Positions 1-12,269 of a DNA stretch of 64,000 nucleotides are shown here, in pieces (the first letter of the stretch is position 1; each line of letters opens with the position of its first letter). Position numbers and translations under genes: made by a program. The stretch comes from Berberis thunbergii (Eukaryota; Streptophyta; Magnoliopsida; Ranunculales; Berberidaceae). The stretch lies in NCBI GenBank assembly GCA_003290165.1, contig QNQO01000224.1, positions 744,001 to 808,000 of the forward strand, written 5' to 3'. Below the pieces are notes generated by a model. It was not told the DNA's origin. It did no database searches and was given only the letters and a program-made list of their open reading frames with translations.

Positions 1-1689
1 TATGGGTCTTCTCTATCTCTATCTCCAAGCAATTCGTGACCTTTAATTGGTGAATTCTCATTATCCATTAATTGAGTAAAGCACACTCCCTCAAAATAAA
101 GTGATCTGATGATTTGTTACTCAGAAGTTCATGGAAAATGGTTTAAGATGAGGTAAGTCAATTCATGTGAATGGATAAGGGCGTTTGCAAATGAGATTAA
201 TTGTATACAAAAGCAATTGGTTCTGAAATGGAACAGGAAAATGGACATTTTTACATTACATGGTAGTTATCAGCAGAACACAGTGTCTTGCAAGTTTGTT
301 CGTCTTCCTCCCGATACCTTTTTGGTGGTGGGTTTCTGATTGGAGCTACTTGGTCTCATAAGGCTGTAAGTTCTTCACCTTTATCTAGGGTTATTGCGTG
401 GATCCGTTATCCTTTACGGTTTGCGATCTCTTCGGTGAGTTCTCTTTTACCCCTTTTAGTATTTTTTTTATGTAGTCTCTCTCAATTTGATCTTTGTGAA
501 GAAATATTCACAAACAATTGTTTGTTTATTTGGTAATTGGTTATGTGTTTTGGTATTTGTTTATGATGTTTAAGCAATGTATTATTTCTGTCTTTAGCAC
601 TTATTGCTTGGATGTGTAACAACTCTAGGACAGAATTTGCATTTGTGCTTGTAGCTTTACTTACTTTTTCATTATTTAAGATATAAGCATTGAGTCTTTG
701 GGATGTCACATTAGGATGGTGTGGTTGTGAATGTTGATGAAATAATTTGTGGTTTTGAGAGTTATGAAATTGGTTGTAAATATATAAGTTTGACTGTTTA
801 TTTAGTACCTTATATGTACAATCAAAAGGGACAAACAGATAGTCATTTTTGGGTTTAGTTACATCTGTTAAGTTATACATGATGAACCCCCTCATCATTT
901 AGATTGGATCAGGGGATTGAGCTTAAGTTTATTGGTTTAAACCACTAGTTGGTTTGCAATTCAACCCAAGACAAGTTTAGAATAACCATTTTTTTTAGTA
1001 AGCTTTTGTGGACTGGTGATCATATATGTTGAATTTTGCTGTTCATTACATGGTTCTGTGTTATACGATAATCTAGCATACTATATATGCATGAATAACT
1101 AGTAAACATAATTTGATATAAGTAGATCCTTTCACTACATGATTCTATGGGTTGCACTCGCATTCCATCCAATTTATATTTTATTAAATAAATATTAGAT
1201 ATTGGTTGGAATTTAACTGACCACTTGTTTTAGCTTTAGTATTTGTATTGTTATGCGAATTGGTGTGCATACTGTTTTTCATATGATGCAAAGAGATGAG
1301 ATGTGTGAATTGGCAATGTGTCAAATATTATTTGTTCCCCAAGAGAATGGTGGATATTGTGGTTGATTTATTTATGGTTGACAAAGAGTCACCATAAAAG
1401 AGTTTTGAGTTTTAGTTGAAATTTTTTTATGCTCTTTTCCACAACTCCGAAGAAAAAAAAATGTGAAAAGAAAAGAAATTGTTTGTATACAGACTTGCTT
1501 GTATACGTGTGATATGATTATGGGTATGCAGACTTGCTTGCATATCGACGCACCGTTCCATGTGTGTTCGGTTGTACGTGTAGATTTAGGAAGAATGCTT
1601 GCCATGGATCGAACTTCGGGTGTGATGACATGTTCCTCGAGGTGGCACCCCATTTGGAACATGTACGCTCCAAGTGGTTTCGAAGGCAA
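1..1689. other. Unassigned AT-rich noncoding DNA
   Basis: No coding region with recognisable domains was seen on either strand. Short open frames exist, but they are low in complexity and lack convincing starts or splice borders. The right part may be further, more diverged sequence of the TG...CA element that ends at 2366. Confidence 0.4.
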
Positions 1690-2366
1690 GGGAGGCACAC
1701 TTGGGTGATGTATGTTCGGCACAGGAGATGAGTGCGATTGTGGAAAAGTAGCGAGATTTTTTTTGTGTATGTGCATAGTTACCTTAAAGGAAAAAACTAA
1801 ATGCTCATTCAATCATTGAATGAGAATTACATGTCTTCCTAAAGGTAGAAAAATGTGTTTGTTTAATACTTCAATAATAGTCTAATATGATTATTTATTG
1901 TATTGTTGTGGCATTTATGAGGATTGATAACTCATAAACTTTATTTATTAGAAATAAATAATGCTTATTTATTTATTAGGATGATAACACCTTTGCCTCA
2001 TGGAGAAACTACCTGGTGTGGTTGTTTATTGTTTTGTTTATTCTAATGTTGTCATTGGGATGAAGATTTCTCACACCAGCTTTATTGCTGACCCGAGTGA
2101 GCTTTTGCTTCTTAGGTACATTCATTTTGGAATGTAGCCGAGTAGTCTTTCAGGTTTAGAGATTTTGACCTGCATTACTGGAGTTCCGCTAGTGAGCTAG
2201 CAATGCCAGTCTTCTCCGGGTTAGATTTTTATTTGTTTCAGATGTTTAGTTCATGCTGCTATTTGTTTCTATGTTATTGAATTCTCACGTCCCGAGTTTT
2301 GGGGGAAACGGATAATCCTACATGGCTTTTGGGATTTTCGTTTCCTTCGAAAATCGGGGCGTGACA
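1690..2366 (+). mobile_element. Right end of a TG...CA element, partial and diverged
   Basis: This is the reverse-complement relative of the left end of the 4-kb element at 37046-41086. Shared words include the stretch around gatgaagatttctcacac (2059) and the terminus ...cggggcgtgaca ending at 2366. Similarity is strong over about 1960-2366 and weaker up to about 1690 (the atgtatgttcggcac region). The other terminus was not located, so the copy is either 5'-truncated or too diverged to follow. The sequence after 2366 does not resemble a tRNA primer-binding site, so this end is not an obvious 5' LTR. Confidence 0.7.
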
Positions 2367-3560
2367 TAAAATGACCAAAAAATAGAAAATTTTTAAGGAA
2401 ACGAGAAAGAAATGAAGAAAAAAGACAAGACGATGGAAACAGGAAGACAACAACCCATCAAATAAACATCGAAGTGGCGGAAGGAGCGATTCGTGACGAC
2501 AAGAATCTAAGAGGCTATAACCAACACAAACTCGACACGAGCGAGTAACGAGTGTGATGAAGACCACATACAAGCCATAGACAACCCTGAAGACAAGTCG
2601 AGCAAATATACTAAAACACATAACGAAATGGGATAACGTCAACTGGCCGCTTCAGATGAAAGATGATCCAGAAGGGAGAGACAAAATCAAATAATGTTCA
2701 TTCCATTAGGATCATGGGCACGATACCGAAGAATGCTAAAATTTAAAAGACGAAATCGAGCACTGGGCTCAGAAATGACAACTCGATGAGTTCATCGGAT
2801 TGCCAGATAAACAAATCACATGGAAGGATAAAACAAACAATGATGCGGGATCAAAATAACAATCCAGAGAGTTGATATACACCACACTTTGCATAGCTAG
2901 AGGAAGCAAAACACAAGAAACAACCAGGCGAACTCCTCACTCAAACCGATCTATATTAGAACAAGGGTACTGACGAAACACTTCACGAATTCACAAAACA
3001 TGGAGAAGTTTGCATCAACAAATTCGTACGAGTCAAATACTCATCAACGGTTACAAGTTTGACCCGAACCACTAACGACAAAGCTGGAAGCAATGCACTC
3101 TACCAAACCCTGATGGTTGACACCAGACACGACGACGACATCAACATGATTGGACATTTTGGTGTTGACAAAAGCACGGTCGGACAATTTGGTAATGACA
3201 TAAGCATGATCAAACAAGCCAATATTACTCTGTTATTGGATAGAAAAACACCCCAAGCCTGCCAATCACAACATCATACACAACATACGAGTATGAAACA
3301 AAGAAAAACAAAAGCAACAAAAACACCAGCCTCCAATACAAAGGCTGACAACAAGCAAATGAAGAAAAACAAGTCATACTCCGAACCAGCGTAAATGCCT
3401 TAACGACTAAGGCTGATGAAAACATCAATAAGATTACGAATTCAGAAACTCTAAATTTTAGCATGAACAACAAAATAGATACATCAATGAATTAGCCAAA
3501 CAAAACAATCGAATGACAAAAGTCGGACACACACAACTTCCAGTCTATCAACCAAGGAGT
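2367..3560. other. Noncoding, A-rich, probably part of the Tat-like remnant
   Basis: This A- and purine-rich stretch lies between the TG...CA terminus and the 70-bp tandem array. No protein domain, RNA gene or LTR border was recognised. Its base composition resembles that of the array and of the antisense gene that follows, so it is probably untranslated sequence of the same decayed retroelement. Confidence 0.35.
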
Positions 3561-3562
3561 GA

Positions 3563-4155
3563 ATGTTGGACACCCGAGTCGACTAAACACAAAAAACTTC
3601 GAATCGATCGAGATGTCGAGTTAACGAAGTAAGGGTTAGACACTCGAGTCAACCAAACACAAAAAATTTGAATCGACCGAGATGTCAAGCTAACAAAGTA
3701 AAGGTTGAACACCCGAGTCAACCAAACACAAAAACTTCGAATTGACCGAGATGTCAAACTAACGAAGTAAAGGTTAGACACCCGAGTCAACCAAACACAA
3801 AAATTTTGAATCGACCGAGATATCGAGCTAACAAAGTAAAGGAATCGACCGAGATGTCAAGCTAACAAAGTAAAGGTTGGGCACCATGGTCAACCAAACA
3901 CAAAAACGTTGAATCGTCCAAGATGTCAAACTAACAAAGTAAATGTTGGACACTCGTGTCAACCAAACACAAAAAACTTCGAATCGACCGAGATGTCGAG
4001 CTAACAAAGTAAACGCTGGACACCCGAGTCAACTAAACACAAAAAACTTCGAATCTATCGAGATGTCGAGCAAACGAAGTAAATGTTGGACACCCGAGTC
4101 AACTAAACACAAAAACTTAGAGTCCACCAAGATGTCGAGTTAACGAAGTAAATGC
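3563..4155. repeat. Tandem array, about 70-bp unit, about 8 copies
   Basis: Units carry the words gacacccgagtcaac, aaacacaaaaacttcgaatcga and cgagatgtcgagctaac, recurring at about 3566, 3640, 3712, 3780, 3880, 3950, 4020 and 4090. The unit near 3840-3900 is irregular. The array lies just 3' of the antisense Transposase_28-type gene. Tandem arrays in untranslated regions are known for Tat/Ogre-lineage Ty3/gypsy elements, which fits the protease remnant at 7.2-7.8 kb. Confidence 0.85.
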
Positions 4156-4411
4156 ACAAATAGGTTAACAAAAGGACTTCGAAGTGACAAACACAAAGTC
4201 AGAGTTAAGGGAACAAGTCAATGCGATTCGAAAAAGTACAGGCAAAAACAACTCTTTTTGGCAAATCGGGAAGGACAATTGACCCACCATTAGACGGACT
4301 ATGAGCCTAAGCACAAAAGCAGCTATAAAATAATTTAACGCAAAAGCCACGACAACTACAACAAAATTGAAAAGAAGAAAAAACAACAAAAGTCAATTTT
4401 TATTGATAACA

Positions 4412-6919
4412 CTACTTTGTTACATCAGGAGAAGGTGATAAAGAAGTGTAAGAAGAAACATAAGTAATGGTAGGATTATCACTCGCTGAAACAAGAGAAG
4501 AACTTTTTTCAGGAGAGGGGAGTATTAACGGCTCTGGGGCGCTCAATGGTAAAAGAAGCAATGGCTCATCCGTTGCTGAAGCAAATTTTTCGACATCGTC
4601 ATCCTCAAAAGCTTCACCGACCAAGTGACAATACTTAGAAAAATCTTCACAGAGCCCTTCGATATAATCAAAAAGCTCAACTCGCCCATCAACAACTCAC
4701 TTCCAATCTTCGGCTTCGACTATACGGAGCCTATCCTTAGCAGCAATGAGTTCATTTTTTGTCGCGACAAGCTGCCCTTTAGTGGTGGAGAACATACCGG
4801 AAGCTTCTGCCTTGACATCATTAAGCGCAGTAGTTACATGTTCCACTCGTTTCTCAGTGGTATCACACATAACAGATTGTTCCAATTCAGCACGAGAAGC
4901 TTCGTCGAAAGCTGATTTCTCAGCGGATAACTCTTTTTCCACATCACGTAGACGGGTGCAAACCCCATCTAACTTGGCTTTCGAATGGTCTCAGCAGCGG
5001 ACCTATCCCGCATATCCTTCGCCTCCATCAATGACTTTCGAGCAGCCCCTGCAGCTATCTTTGAGTCCGCACATTGGATTTTCAATACATCAAATTGAGA
5101 AAGAACGTGAGAAAACACCAGCAATAACGCCGCCAATATCCTTTCCAACAGAGCCACTTGATCACGACCAACTCGATAAACAAAGCCCATCACCCCTGCA
5201 TAGGCGATATGATTCATCCCATCCATTATCTGCTCAAGACCGTGGTCGATGTGATCAAATGGGTCAAGTACAGGTATTGAAGGCTTTCCACCAACCGCCT
5301 GTGCCATTTATTTACCAACCTATGTGCACTGTCCTGCACGTCAGGTTGAGTGAACTAGCAAAATTTGCCATGATATCCTTCGGGCCATGCTCAATCAAAC
5401 TAATCCATGGATAAAGGACACGAGGATCCGGGAGCACCGAAGAACCACCCCCGATAGCAGGAAGAATAGAAGGAATAGCAGTAAGCCAGTAACAACGAAA
5501 AAACCACATTTACTCTCCCATCAAAAAGCATGTGGCAAGGGAAGGGCTAACGGTAGCAGTGGGAACATGAGAAACTTGACGAACAAAAGAGGAAACTAGG
5601 AACCCGACTGCTTCGCTGACATCAATAGAAAGAGAAAAAGAATGATCTCTGAAGCTCTAACCACCACCAATGTCTTTAGACTGCTCCACCGCTAGCTGAA
5701 ACATTTTTTCATTAATGACCCAGGGATCATTGTTAGACAACTTAGCAGCATCCGAGACACCATAAGCAGAAAGAAGCTTCCTCTCGTTGTCATCCAGTGG
5801 AGGAGTAGTTTCATTCCCGCTCATTTCCAACGCGAGCCTCAGTTCCCCAGCCTCCTCAAAAGAATCACGATCTCCTTTTGCAACATCGTCAAGAGACGAA
5901 CTCGGGTGAAACACAACCCCCATAAAATCCTGAACAGGATTCGGAAGAGACACAATCCGAGTAGAACCAAGATTAGAAAGTCGTTTCGTCCTCGGAACCC
6001 GTTCAAGATCTACCAGCAATCACCTTGATGGAATCATAGACCTCGTAAGTTTTCTTTTTCTTGAAGCAGGAACTGCGATATCCACAGGAGCATTGAGATT
6101 CGTAACACACTCCGAGCTCATTTCCGAATCAATGCTAGCATCACTAACGCCAGCACGAGCAACTAAGGATTTTGCACTGGAATTGGTAAGTAAAGCTCGC
6201 TCCACTTCACTAATAGTGTACAAACCACTACGCTCCAGGATACCCTCGAAAAGAAATGACTCCACAGGAAAACGGTAAAGCTTCGAGAATTGACCATTGA
6301 TCTTCTTCTCCTTAGCAGTCAAGTAAAGATTCTTCCGTTTACTGGGAAAACAAAATGATCGAAAAATCGAACGACCTCACAATTAGAAGTAGTCAGAATT
6401 CACGGAAGCATAAAACTAACCACGATATCATCACTAAGTTTCTCAAAACACTCTGAAGAACGAAGAAAATATATATCCCTATTCACCAACAGACCAACTA
6501 CTGAATGCAAAACCTTCACAGTCAGAGGAATGCCAGATATAATAGCCCTCGTGTAAGAAGACATCATCACCTTCCAACCATTTGGACTCATTTGGGCAGG
6601 AGGAATACCCAGAAAGTTCAGATACTCCTAGAACACCTCCAAAATTGGAAATTGGAAATCGGAGACCAGAGGAAAACATGCACGAATACAGTGTGATGTA
6701 CCCAGCCTTCGGATTACAAGGGCTATCATCCTGTCCAGGCAGAATAATCTCGAGGTCGGGCAGAAGATTATAATCAGAACAAATACTGTCTAACATCGCC
6801 TGAGAAGCTCTGTTGGGAGAATAATGAGCTTCACACTGAGTTAGCGACTTACCACTTAGCTTATCATCAACAAACATCGTGAGAACAAATGAAAACAAAG
6901 AATACGAGGGGATGAACAA
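4412..6919 (-). pseudogene. Transposase_28 ('putative gypsy type') extra-ORF protein, broken
   Basis: Read on the minus strand, the gene starts near 6919. The N-terminal part shows the pattern of the plant 'putative gypsy type transposon' domain (Pfam Transposase_28): LPGQDDSPCNPKAGYITLYS, then FSSGLRFPISNFGGVLGV, then after a frameshift near 6585 SPNGWKVMMSSYTRAIISG. The downstream part (about 6300-4412) has no named domain. It is charged and partly coiled-coil, with Ala/Glu/Lys-rich helices at 4697-5307, as is usual for the C-terminus of these proteins. An in-frame stop separates 6020-6322 from 5657-6019, and further frame changes occur downstream, so it is dead. It is antisense to the protease remnant at 7150-7798. 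Extra ORFs, some antisense, are known in Tat-lineage elements; that this one belonged to the same element is inferred. Confidence 0.75.
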
Positions 6920-7149
6920 ACCCTAAATTCAAAGATAGCATGAAGAGGAAAAATGAAGTTGTCACATCTTCTTTTATACAACCAAGAAATGAAGGGACGG
7001 CTTGTGAGACATGATCACTACGCGAAATCCCAAAATGTGTGCAAAAAACAAAAGGGCAAGCAAAAAATCGAGACACCTAACTCGCGAAAAGTTACTGACA
7101 GCATTAAATACAAGGTAATGATGAAAGTTATTGACAACATTAAATACAA

Positions 7150-7798
7150 GGAGACTCCGGGCATAATCTATGTTCATTATGGAGTCAGACCGGATGAAGA
7201 CCAGTTGAACAGGTTCCACAAGTAGACTTTACTGAAGACGCAAACACAACCTGCATATGAGGACAAATGTGTTTACTACTCGAGGGTGCAAAGCCCCATT
7301 CCCACCTTAACCTTTACAGACAAGGATCTCGAAGGAGTCAGAGCACCACACAATGACGCTCTCGTCATATCGGTCTCCATAGCAAGGTGAGACGTAAAGG
7401 GAGTTCTGGTAGATATGGGAAGCTTACTCAATGTCATGTTCTACAACGCGTTCCGCAGTATGGACCTCAAGGAGGAGAACCTGACATCCTCAGACTACCC
7501 GCTGATTGGATTCAGCGGGGAGAAATGCTTCCCAATCGTGAAAATAAGGTTGGCAATAGTCATAGGAGAGCCACAACTGAGAAATGTCATGTTCCTGGAC
7601 TTCATGGTAGTAGACGCGTCGTCTACCTACAACCTTATCTTGGAAAGACCATGGCTTCACCAAATGGAAGCAGCAGTCTCCACCCTTTACCAGTACGTTA
7701 AGTACGCTGCTAACCACTATGAAGAAATGATACGTGGAGACCTGTTTATGGCACAAGGCTGCCATTATGTCGCATTGAAGCAAACAGAATATTCCTAG
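7150..7798 (+). pseudogene. Ty3/gypsy (Tat/Ogre-like) aspartic protease remnant
   Basis: The translation carries the hallmarks of Tat/Ogre retropepsins: PIPTLTFTDKDLEGVRAPHN (about 7300) and NDALVISVSIA, then VDMGSLLNVMFYNAF, where the catalytic D-T/S-G is changed to DMG. These are followed by PLIGFSGEKCFPIVKI, FLVVD-like DFMVVDASSTYNLIL and RPWLHQMEAAVSTLYQYVKY. A stop (tga) after SVSIAR breaks the frame just before the active site, and the frame ends near 7798. No reverse transcriptase or integrase follows, and no gag precedes it; upstream is the oppositely oriented extra ORF. This is a deletion derivative or a chimera of two elements. Confidence 0.8.
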
Positions 7799-7799
7799 G

Positions 7800-9007
7800 T
7801 CCAACTGGATCTTACAGTGCAACCTAAATGAAGTCAGACCCTGCGACTGTGGACGCACCACTCCACTCGCACGAGAACCCAACAGTAGTGGCTAATTTCA
7901 TAAACGGGGGATAATCAAGCAGAACATGAGCAATTTGCTCTTCAACCCAACAGAACGGAAAGGTCAATGCAGATGGAATTACAACCCCTGACATTCCTTC
8001 GGCGCAGAGATTAACTACAATGCAAGGTTTACTCTTCAGTAACCTCAGTGACATCAGCAAAACTCGACAGTTCACTGAAAGTATCAACAATTATCTTTAA
8101 AATCTGGCAAATTACAAATGGCTCACTGGTGAATTGTGCAGGACTAGCAGAGATACTTGTGTGTAGAGTCTGGGAACATCTTGATGTGGGCACATCATCT
8201 TAAAGTTACTTTGTTTCTTTGCAGCTCAGAAGATCTCTCGGGGTTGTTTATTTGACTACTATTCGGTCTTGGTTCATTTCTTGGTGGCATTGTTCCTGTT
8301 GTTTTCGCTCTTGCCTTCCATTTTTCAGCATGTTCTACTTACTGTTATAGCTTCTGGTGTTTCATTCATCCTCTGATGATATCTTCACATCTGTCTGTCT
8401 TGAAAGATGTGTTTCTTTCCTATATTCTTGCTACTGGCAATGGGCTTAACATCTTCCATATTTCAACCTCTGGTGTCTTAAAGTTTTGCAGCCGCATAAC
8501 GTCTTCTGTGAATGACTTAATGGGTTCAAATTTCTCAGTGAGTGTTGTCACCTCGCAATCAATTTTGACCTTGTGGGTCGTATGGGTGCATGCTCCGGAG
8601 AAGGGGCTGGCACTTGGGTGGTTGTGCCCAAAGCTTATGGGCTTTGTAATTGGTACTTCCAGTGTCCCTGCATCTGCATGGGCTTCCACAAGGAGCTGTT
8701 GTAGCTAGTTGCCACTTTGGAGCCATTGGCAGTTGGTGTGGCTCCCTTGCAATTGGATTTGTTGGCAGAGTGTCCTCCACTGGGGCAATTCTTGCTGAGA
8801 TCGACTGTAGTGTGCTTGACTACTGGATGGCATTTGTCTGTGGGGCTCTGCTACCAAGTTTTGGAAATGTTTTCAAAGGTGCAGTCATGTTTGATGTGAA
8901 GGAGCACTTGTATATTTTTCATGTGATTTTTGTTTACTAACACCTATCTAACGTCAACCAGGTTTGTTTGCTTGCACATGACTTACTGCAACTCCGTTTC
9001 TGGAGCT
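7800..9007. other. No recognised gene
   Basis: Both strands carry moderately long open frames (for example 8420-8689 minus and 8650-8940 plus), but none has a recognisable domain or matching splice sites. GC content is somewhat higher at 8560-8860 than in the flanks, which could mean a captured gene piece; no parent can be named. Confidence 0.3.
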
Positions 9008-9017
9008 GTTACATAAT

Positions 9018-9161
9018 GAGTCCTTCTAGGTGTCGAGGGAAGGAGCGAGGGATGGGTGTAACCACCCATCTTCTTCGAGACAAGCGTCAGCGCTCATCTC
9101 AAGGGGACCCATCCCTCGCCCCCTTTTCCTCACTCCTTCCCTCGACCCCAAGAATTTCCGG
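9018..9161. mobile_element. Mutator-type MITE, copy 1
   Basis: A 144-bp fold-back element with inverted ends: gtcgagggaaggag near 9032 and its complement near 9133-9146. The flanking duplication is ttacataat (9009-9017 and 9162-9170), extendable to 10 bp with a preceding g. The 9- to 10-bp TSD and the ends of the form AATTCT..GTCGAGG tie it to the copy at 14047 and point to mobilisation by a Mutator-like transposase. It has no coding capacity. Confidence 0.85.
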
Positions 9162-9187
9162 TTACATAATACTGATGCAGGTGGAAT

Positions 9188-9795
9188 TGTTAGAAAATTA
9201 TTAACGTAAATAAACAGATTGTGAATAATATTAAACTGTATGATGAGAACAGAAAACAAATAAAAAAAATTACACAGAAAGTGAACCTTAACATGAACCG
9301 AAACCAAACAGAGGAGCTCCAGAAATGTAGGAGAGTCGAGGCCTGTTTGACAGTGTCCTTAAAGTGTATTCGCTCTCCCACGGGGTGCTGGAATGAATGA
9401 GCGTACACCTCCCAGGATACAACGACTATCAAACTAGCACCGTGCACCGGAGGTCTAGTGTCAGGCGAACTTGAACTAGAGTTTTTGTCTATCACCGGAA
9501 TAGAATAGATTATGGAGAGGAGAATATAGAGGAAAGCTAACTCCTATCTCTCATTTTAGGAGAGAATGAAAGCTCTTTATATAGAGTTCATGGGGAACAA
9601 ACAATTGAATGTTATTAAAACCAAATACTTTTGGCTTTTCATGTGCATAACCTTTGGCTTTTCATTTGCATAACCTTTGGCTTTTCATTTGCACAAAGTG
9701 AATACAAAAACCTTTTGTATTACCAAAGTTAATGCCAGGCTATTCAATTTATCACAATGAGTGACAATTTCTCATTCACCCATAATTTTCCAACA
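9188..9795 (-). repeat. Copia 3' LTR
   Basis: 608 bp, bounded by tgttag...ccaaca on the plus strand, which reads tgttgg...ctaaca in element orientation. It differs from its partner at 12516-13099 by scattered substitutions and small indels, including one extra copy of the tttggcttttcat-type repeat near 9660. Confidence 0.92.
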
Positions 9796-9807
9796 ATCCC
9801 CCACATG
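9796..9807 (-). other. Copia polypurine tract
   Basis: On the minus strand the bases just before the 3' LTR read catgtgggggat, the usual form of a copia polypurine tract that primes plus-strand DNA synthesis. This fixes the element's orientation. Confidence 0.75.
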
Positions 9808-10400
9808 AATGAAATTGAATGACGTCGGGAATGACTAGGACATGACTTGACTCGACACAACATGGTGATAGGTTCTGCGGTTGATATCTGCATAGGATAG
9901 GTAGGGGTAACCTTTGAACCTTCCCTTGTGAAGACATGTCAACTTTACTGGCTAATCAGTAGACGCGATGTCCTTGAACTGTTCTGTCGTTTGTATAAAT
10001 GATCACATATCTCACACAAATATCTTCCTGACACAAGTTCAGTTCTCATTATTATGTTCATTTTAGCCGTGAACATCTGTCTGGTTCTACAAGAGTTTCT
10101 AAAGGATTTAGCCCAACAATCCTCGTTTGACGCGACCCCACTTCTCTCTCACATAGGTGAATTCTTACTTAAGAGTAAACCCGCATTACTCCGCTCGAAA
10201 ATTCAACAGTTTCGACGCATAAGAATTATTAAAAGATGAAATGCTTAACCTTTTTCCTATGGGTGCCACTGTTTGCATCATAGAAATAGGACTGGGAGAC
10301 CCCCACAGTGACCTCACTCAGTCTCAACAATTAGGTTGTCCTTTTGAACCAAGATCTTGGGATCTCCAGTGAACATGGTTGGGTTTCCTTTGTCTCGACT

Positions 10401-11820
10401 TTATAATTTCATGGGCTTAAGTTCCATTTTTCTAGATGTCTTCTCAACTTGGTCTCTGGGTAACCCATTGGTTAGCGGATCCACAATATTTGCTTTAGAC
10501 CTTATGTAGTCAATACTTATGACTCCAGTTGAGAGAAATTGTCTAACGGTTTTGTGTCGCCGACGTATGTGTCTAGACTTACCGTTATACATTGCACTTT
10601 GTGCCCTACCAATCGTAGATTGGTTATCACAATGTATCATATTGTAGGCACATGTTTCGACCAATTTGGAATGTCCTCCAAGAAATTTCGTAGCCATTCA
10701 ACCTCTTCACCACACTTATCTAAGGCTACAAACTCAGATTCCATAGTGGATCTGGTTATCACAGTTTGTCTTGAGGATTTCCATGATACAACAGCACCTC
10801 CCAAAGTGAATACATATCCACTAGTGGCCTTTGAGTCTTGTATATCAGATATCCAGCTCGCATTGGTGTACCCTTCAACGACTTTTGAATAACTAGTATA
10901 GTGCATACCATAATCGCGAGTAAATTGTAGATACTTCAGTATTCTCATTATAGCTATCCAGTGTTCAGATCTTGGATTACTCATATATCTAGCTAGCCTG
11001 CTGACAGTGAAAGCAATGTCTGGTCTTGTACAACTCATTAAGTACATAAGACTGCCTATCACTCTTCTATACTCAATTTGAGAGATGTTTTCCTCTTTAT
11101 TCTTTGACAAGTGTTGGCTTATATCTATTGGTGTTCTAGCTAAGCCAAAATCACCTTTGCAAAACTTGTCAAGAATTTTGTCAACGTAGTGTGACTGACT
11201 CAGAATAAATCCTTAAGATGTTCTTGTAATTTTAATTCCCAAAATTACATAAGCCAGTCCCATATCTTTCATATCAAACATTGACTTCAATATGTCCTTT
11301 GTCAATTTAATCATGCGATCACTGCTTCCCACAATGAGCATGTCATCAACATATAAACACAGAATAACATAACCATGTTCTGTGTTCTTGACATATACGC
11401 ATTTGTCACACTCGTTGATCTTGAAACCATTTGACACCATAATACTGCCAAATTTTTCGTGCCATTGTTTAGGTGCTTGTTTTAGTCCATACAAGGACTT
11501 CACCAACTTGCACACTTTCATTTCTTGTTCAGGCGCTATGCAACCCTTAGGTTGCTCCAAGTATATATCTTCCTCGAGATCTCCATTAAGAAATGCAGTT
11601 TTTACATCCATTTGATGGATTTCAAGGTTTCACAAAGCGGCAATCGCTATTATCATTCTTATGGAGCTTATTCTCGTGACGGGAGAACAAGTATCAAAGT
11701 AGTCAAGACTTTGAAGCCTTTCGGCATGATTTACCGAAAAAGAAACCGGTGTAATAACGGCGGGCACTCGTGCCTCAGAAGCACTTGGAACTTGACTCGC
11801 AGGTGTAGGGATGAACAAAA
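10401..11820 (-). pseudogene. Copia reverse transcriptase and RNase H, broken
   Basis: Read right to left, the reverse transcriptase begins at DYFDTCSPVTRISSIRMI and continues as MDVKTAFLNGDLEEDIYLEQ, SLYGLKQAPKQWHEKF and the catalytic box LYVDDMLIV (intact). RNase H follows: [43 protein letters not shown] and ADPLTKG-like VDPLTNGLPRDQVE. Stops and frameshifts split it near 11212, 11110-11212, 10690 and 11625. The residue of RNase H normally found in GYSDADW is Asn here (GYTNASW), so that enzyme would be inactive as well. Confidence 0.9.
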
Positions 11821-12119
11821 AACCGATCTAAACCGAACCAATCGGTTCGGTTTAAATTCGGTTCAGATCGGTTTTAAAAATTCAAAACTGAAGTGGTTGG
11901 TTCAGTTTTCGGTTTCTATGTGATTTTAACCGACCAAACCGAACCGACCCAAATATATATAATAAATAATATATATTTATATATGAATAATACAATATGT
12001 ATAAAAAAAAGTAGGTCGGTTCAGTTTTATTTCGATTTTGGTTCAATTTTAGTCGGTTCGGTTCGGTTTCGGTTTGAAAATTTTAAAACCGACCTAAGTC
12101 TATTCGGTTTTCAGCCCTA
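11806..12119. mobile_element. hAT-type MITE inside the copia element
   Basis: 314 bp starting tagggatgaa and ending ttcagcccta (complement tagggctgaa), flanked by a perfect 8-bp duplication cgcaggtg (11798-11805 and 12120-12127). The interior is built of aaccgaacc/ggttcggttt words that pair with one another. The 8-bp TSD and short imperfect inverted ends are typical of non-autonomous hAT elements. It postdates the copia insertion. Confidence 0.92.
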
Positions 12120-12269
12120 CGCAGGTGTTTTCTCAGCCGCAACCATATTCACATTCTGTCCCAACGGCACAAGTATTTGTCCAATATTAATTACCGAAGG
12201 GTTCAAAGGAGGATGTATATTCATTCCGTTATTGTTTCCATCGTTAAGATTACTATTCTCGTTTTCCAT
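12120..12269 (-). pseudogene. Copia gag N-terminal stub
   Basis: An Asn-rich start (MENENSNLNDGNNNGMNIHP) at 12269 runs about 50 codons and would continue in frame, across the hAT MITE site, into the segment that leads to reverse transcriptase (SQVPSASEARVPAV). Loss of the gag-protease-integrase interval thus created a short in-frame gag stub fused to reverse transcriptase. The gag assignment rests on position and composition only. Confidence 0.55.

Noticed and set aside
482..898. 138-codon minus-strand open frame
   Set aside because: Low-complexity Asn/His/Lys-rich translation with no domain. AT-rich DNA gives such frames by chance.
2361..2380. 5' LTR end followed by a primer-binding site
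   Set aside because: The bases after gtgaca do not resemble the 3' end complement of initiator Met or other common tRNA primers.
3225..4155. CRISPR-like spaced repeats
   Set aside because: Units are directly adjacent with graded divergence and no unique spacers, and the genome is a plant's; it is an ordinary tandem array.
4746..5414. 222-codon plus-strand open frame
   Set aside because: It is the antisense shadow of the Transposase_28-type gene, whose minus-strand translation shows recognised motifs and coiled coils.
8420..8940. Possible captured gene in both strands of the GC-richer block
   Set aside because: No recognisable family motif or consistent splice borders; kept only as unassigned.
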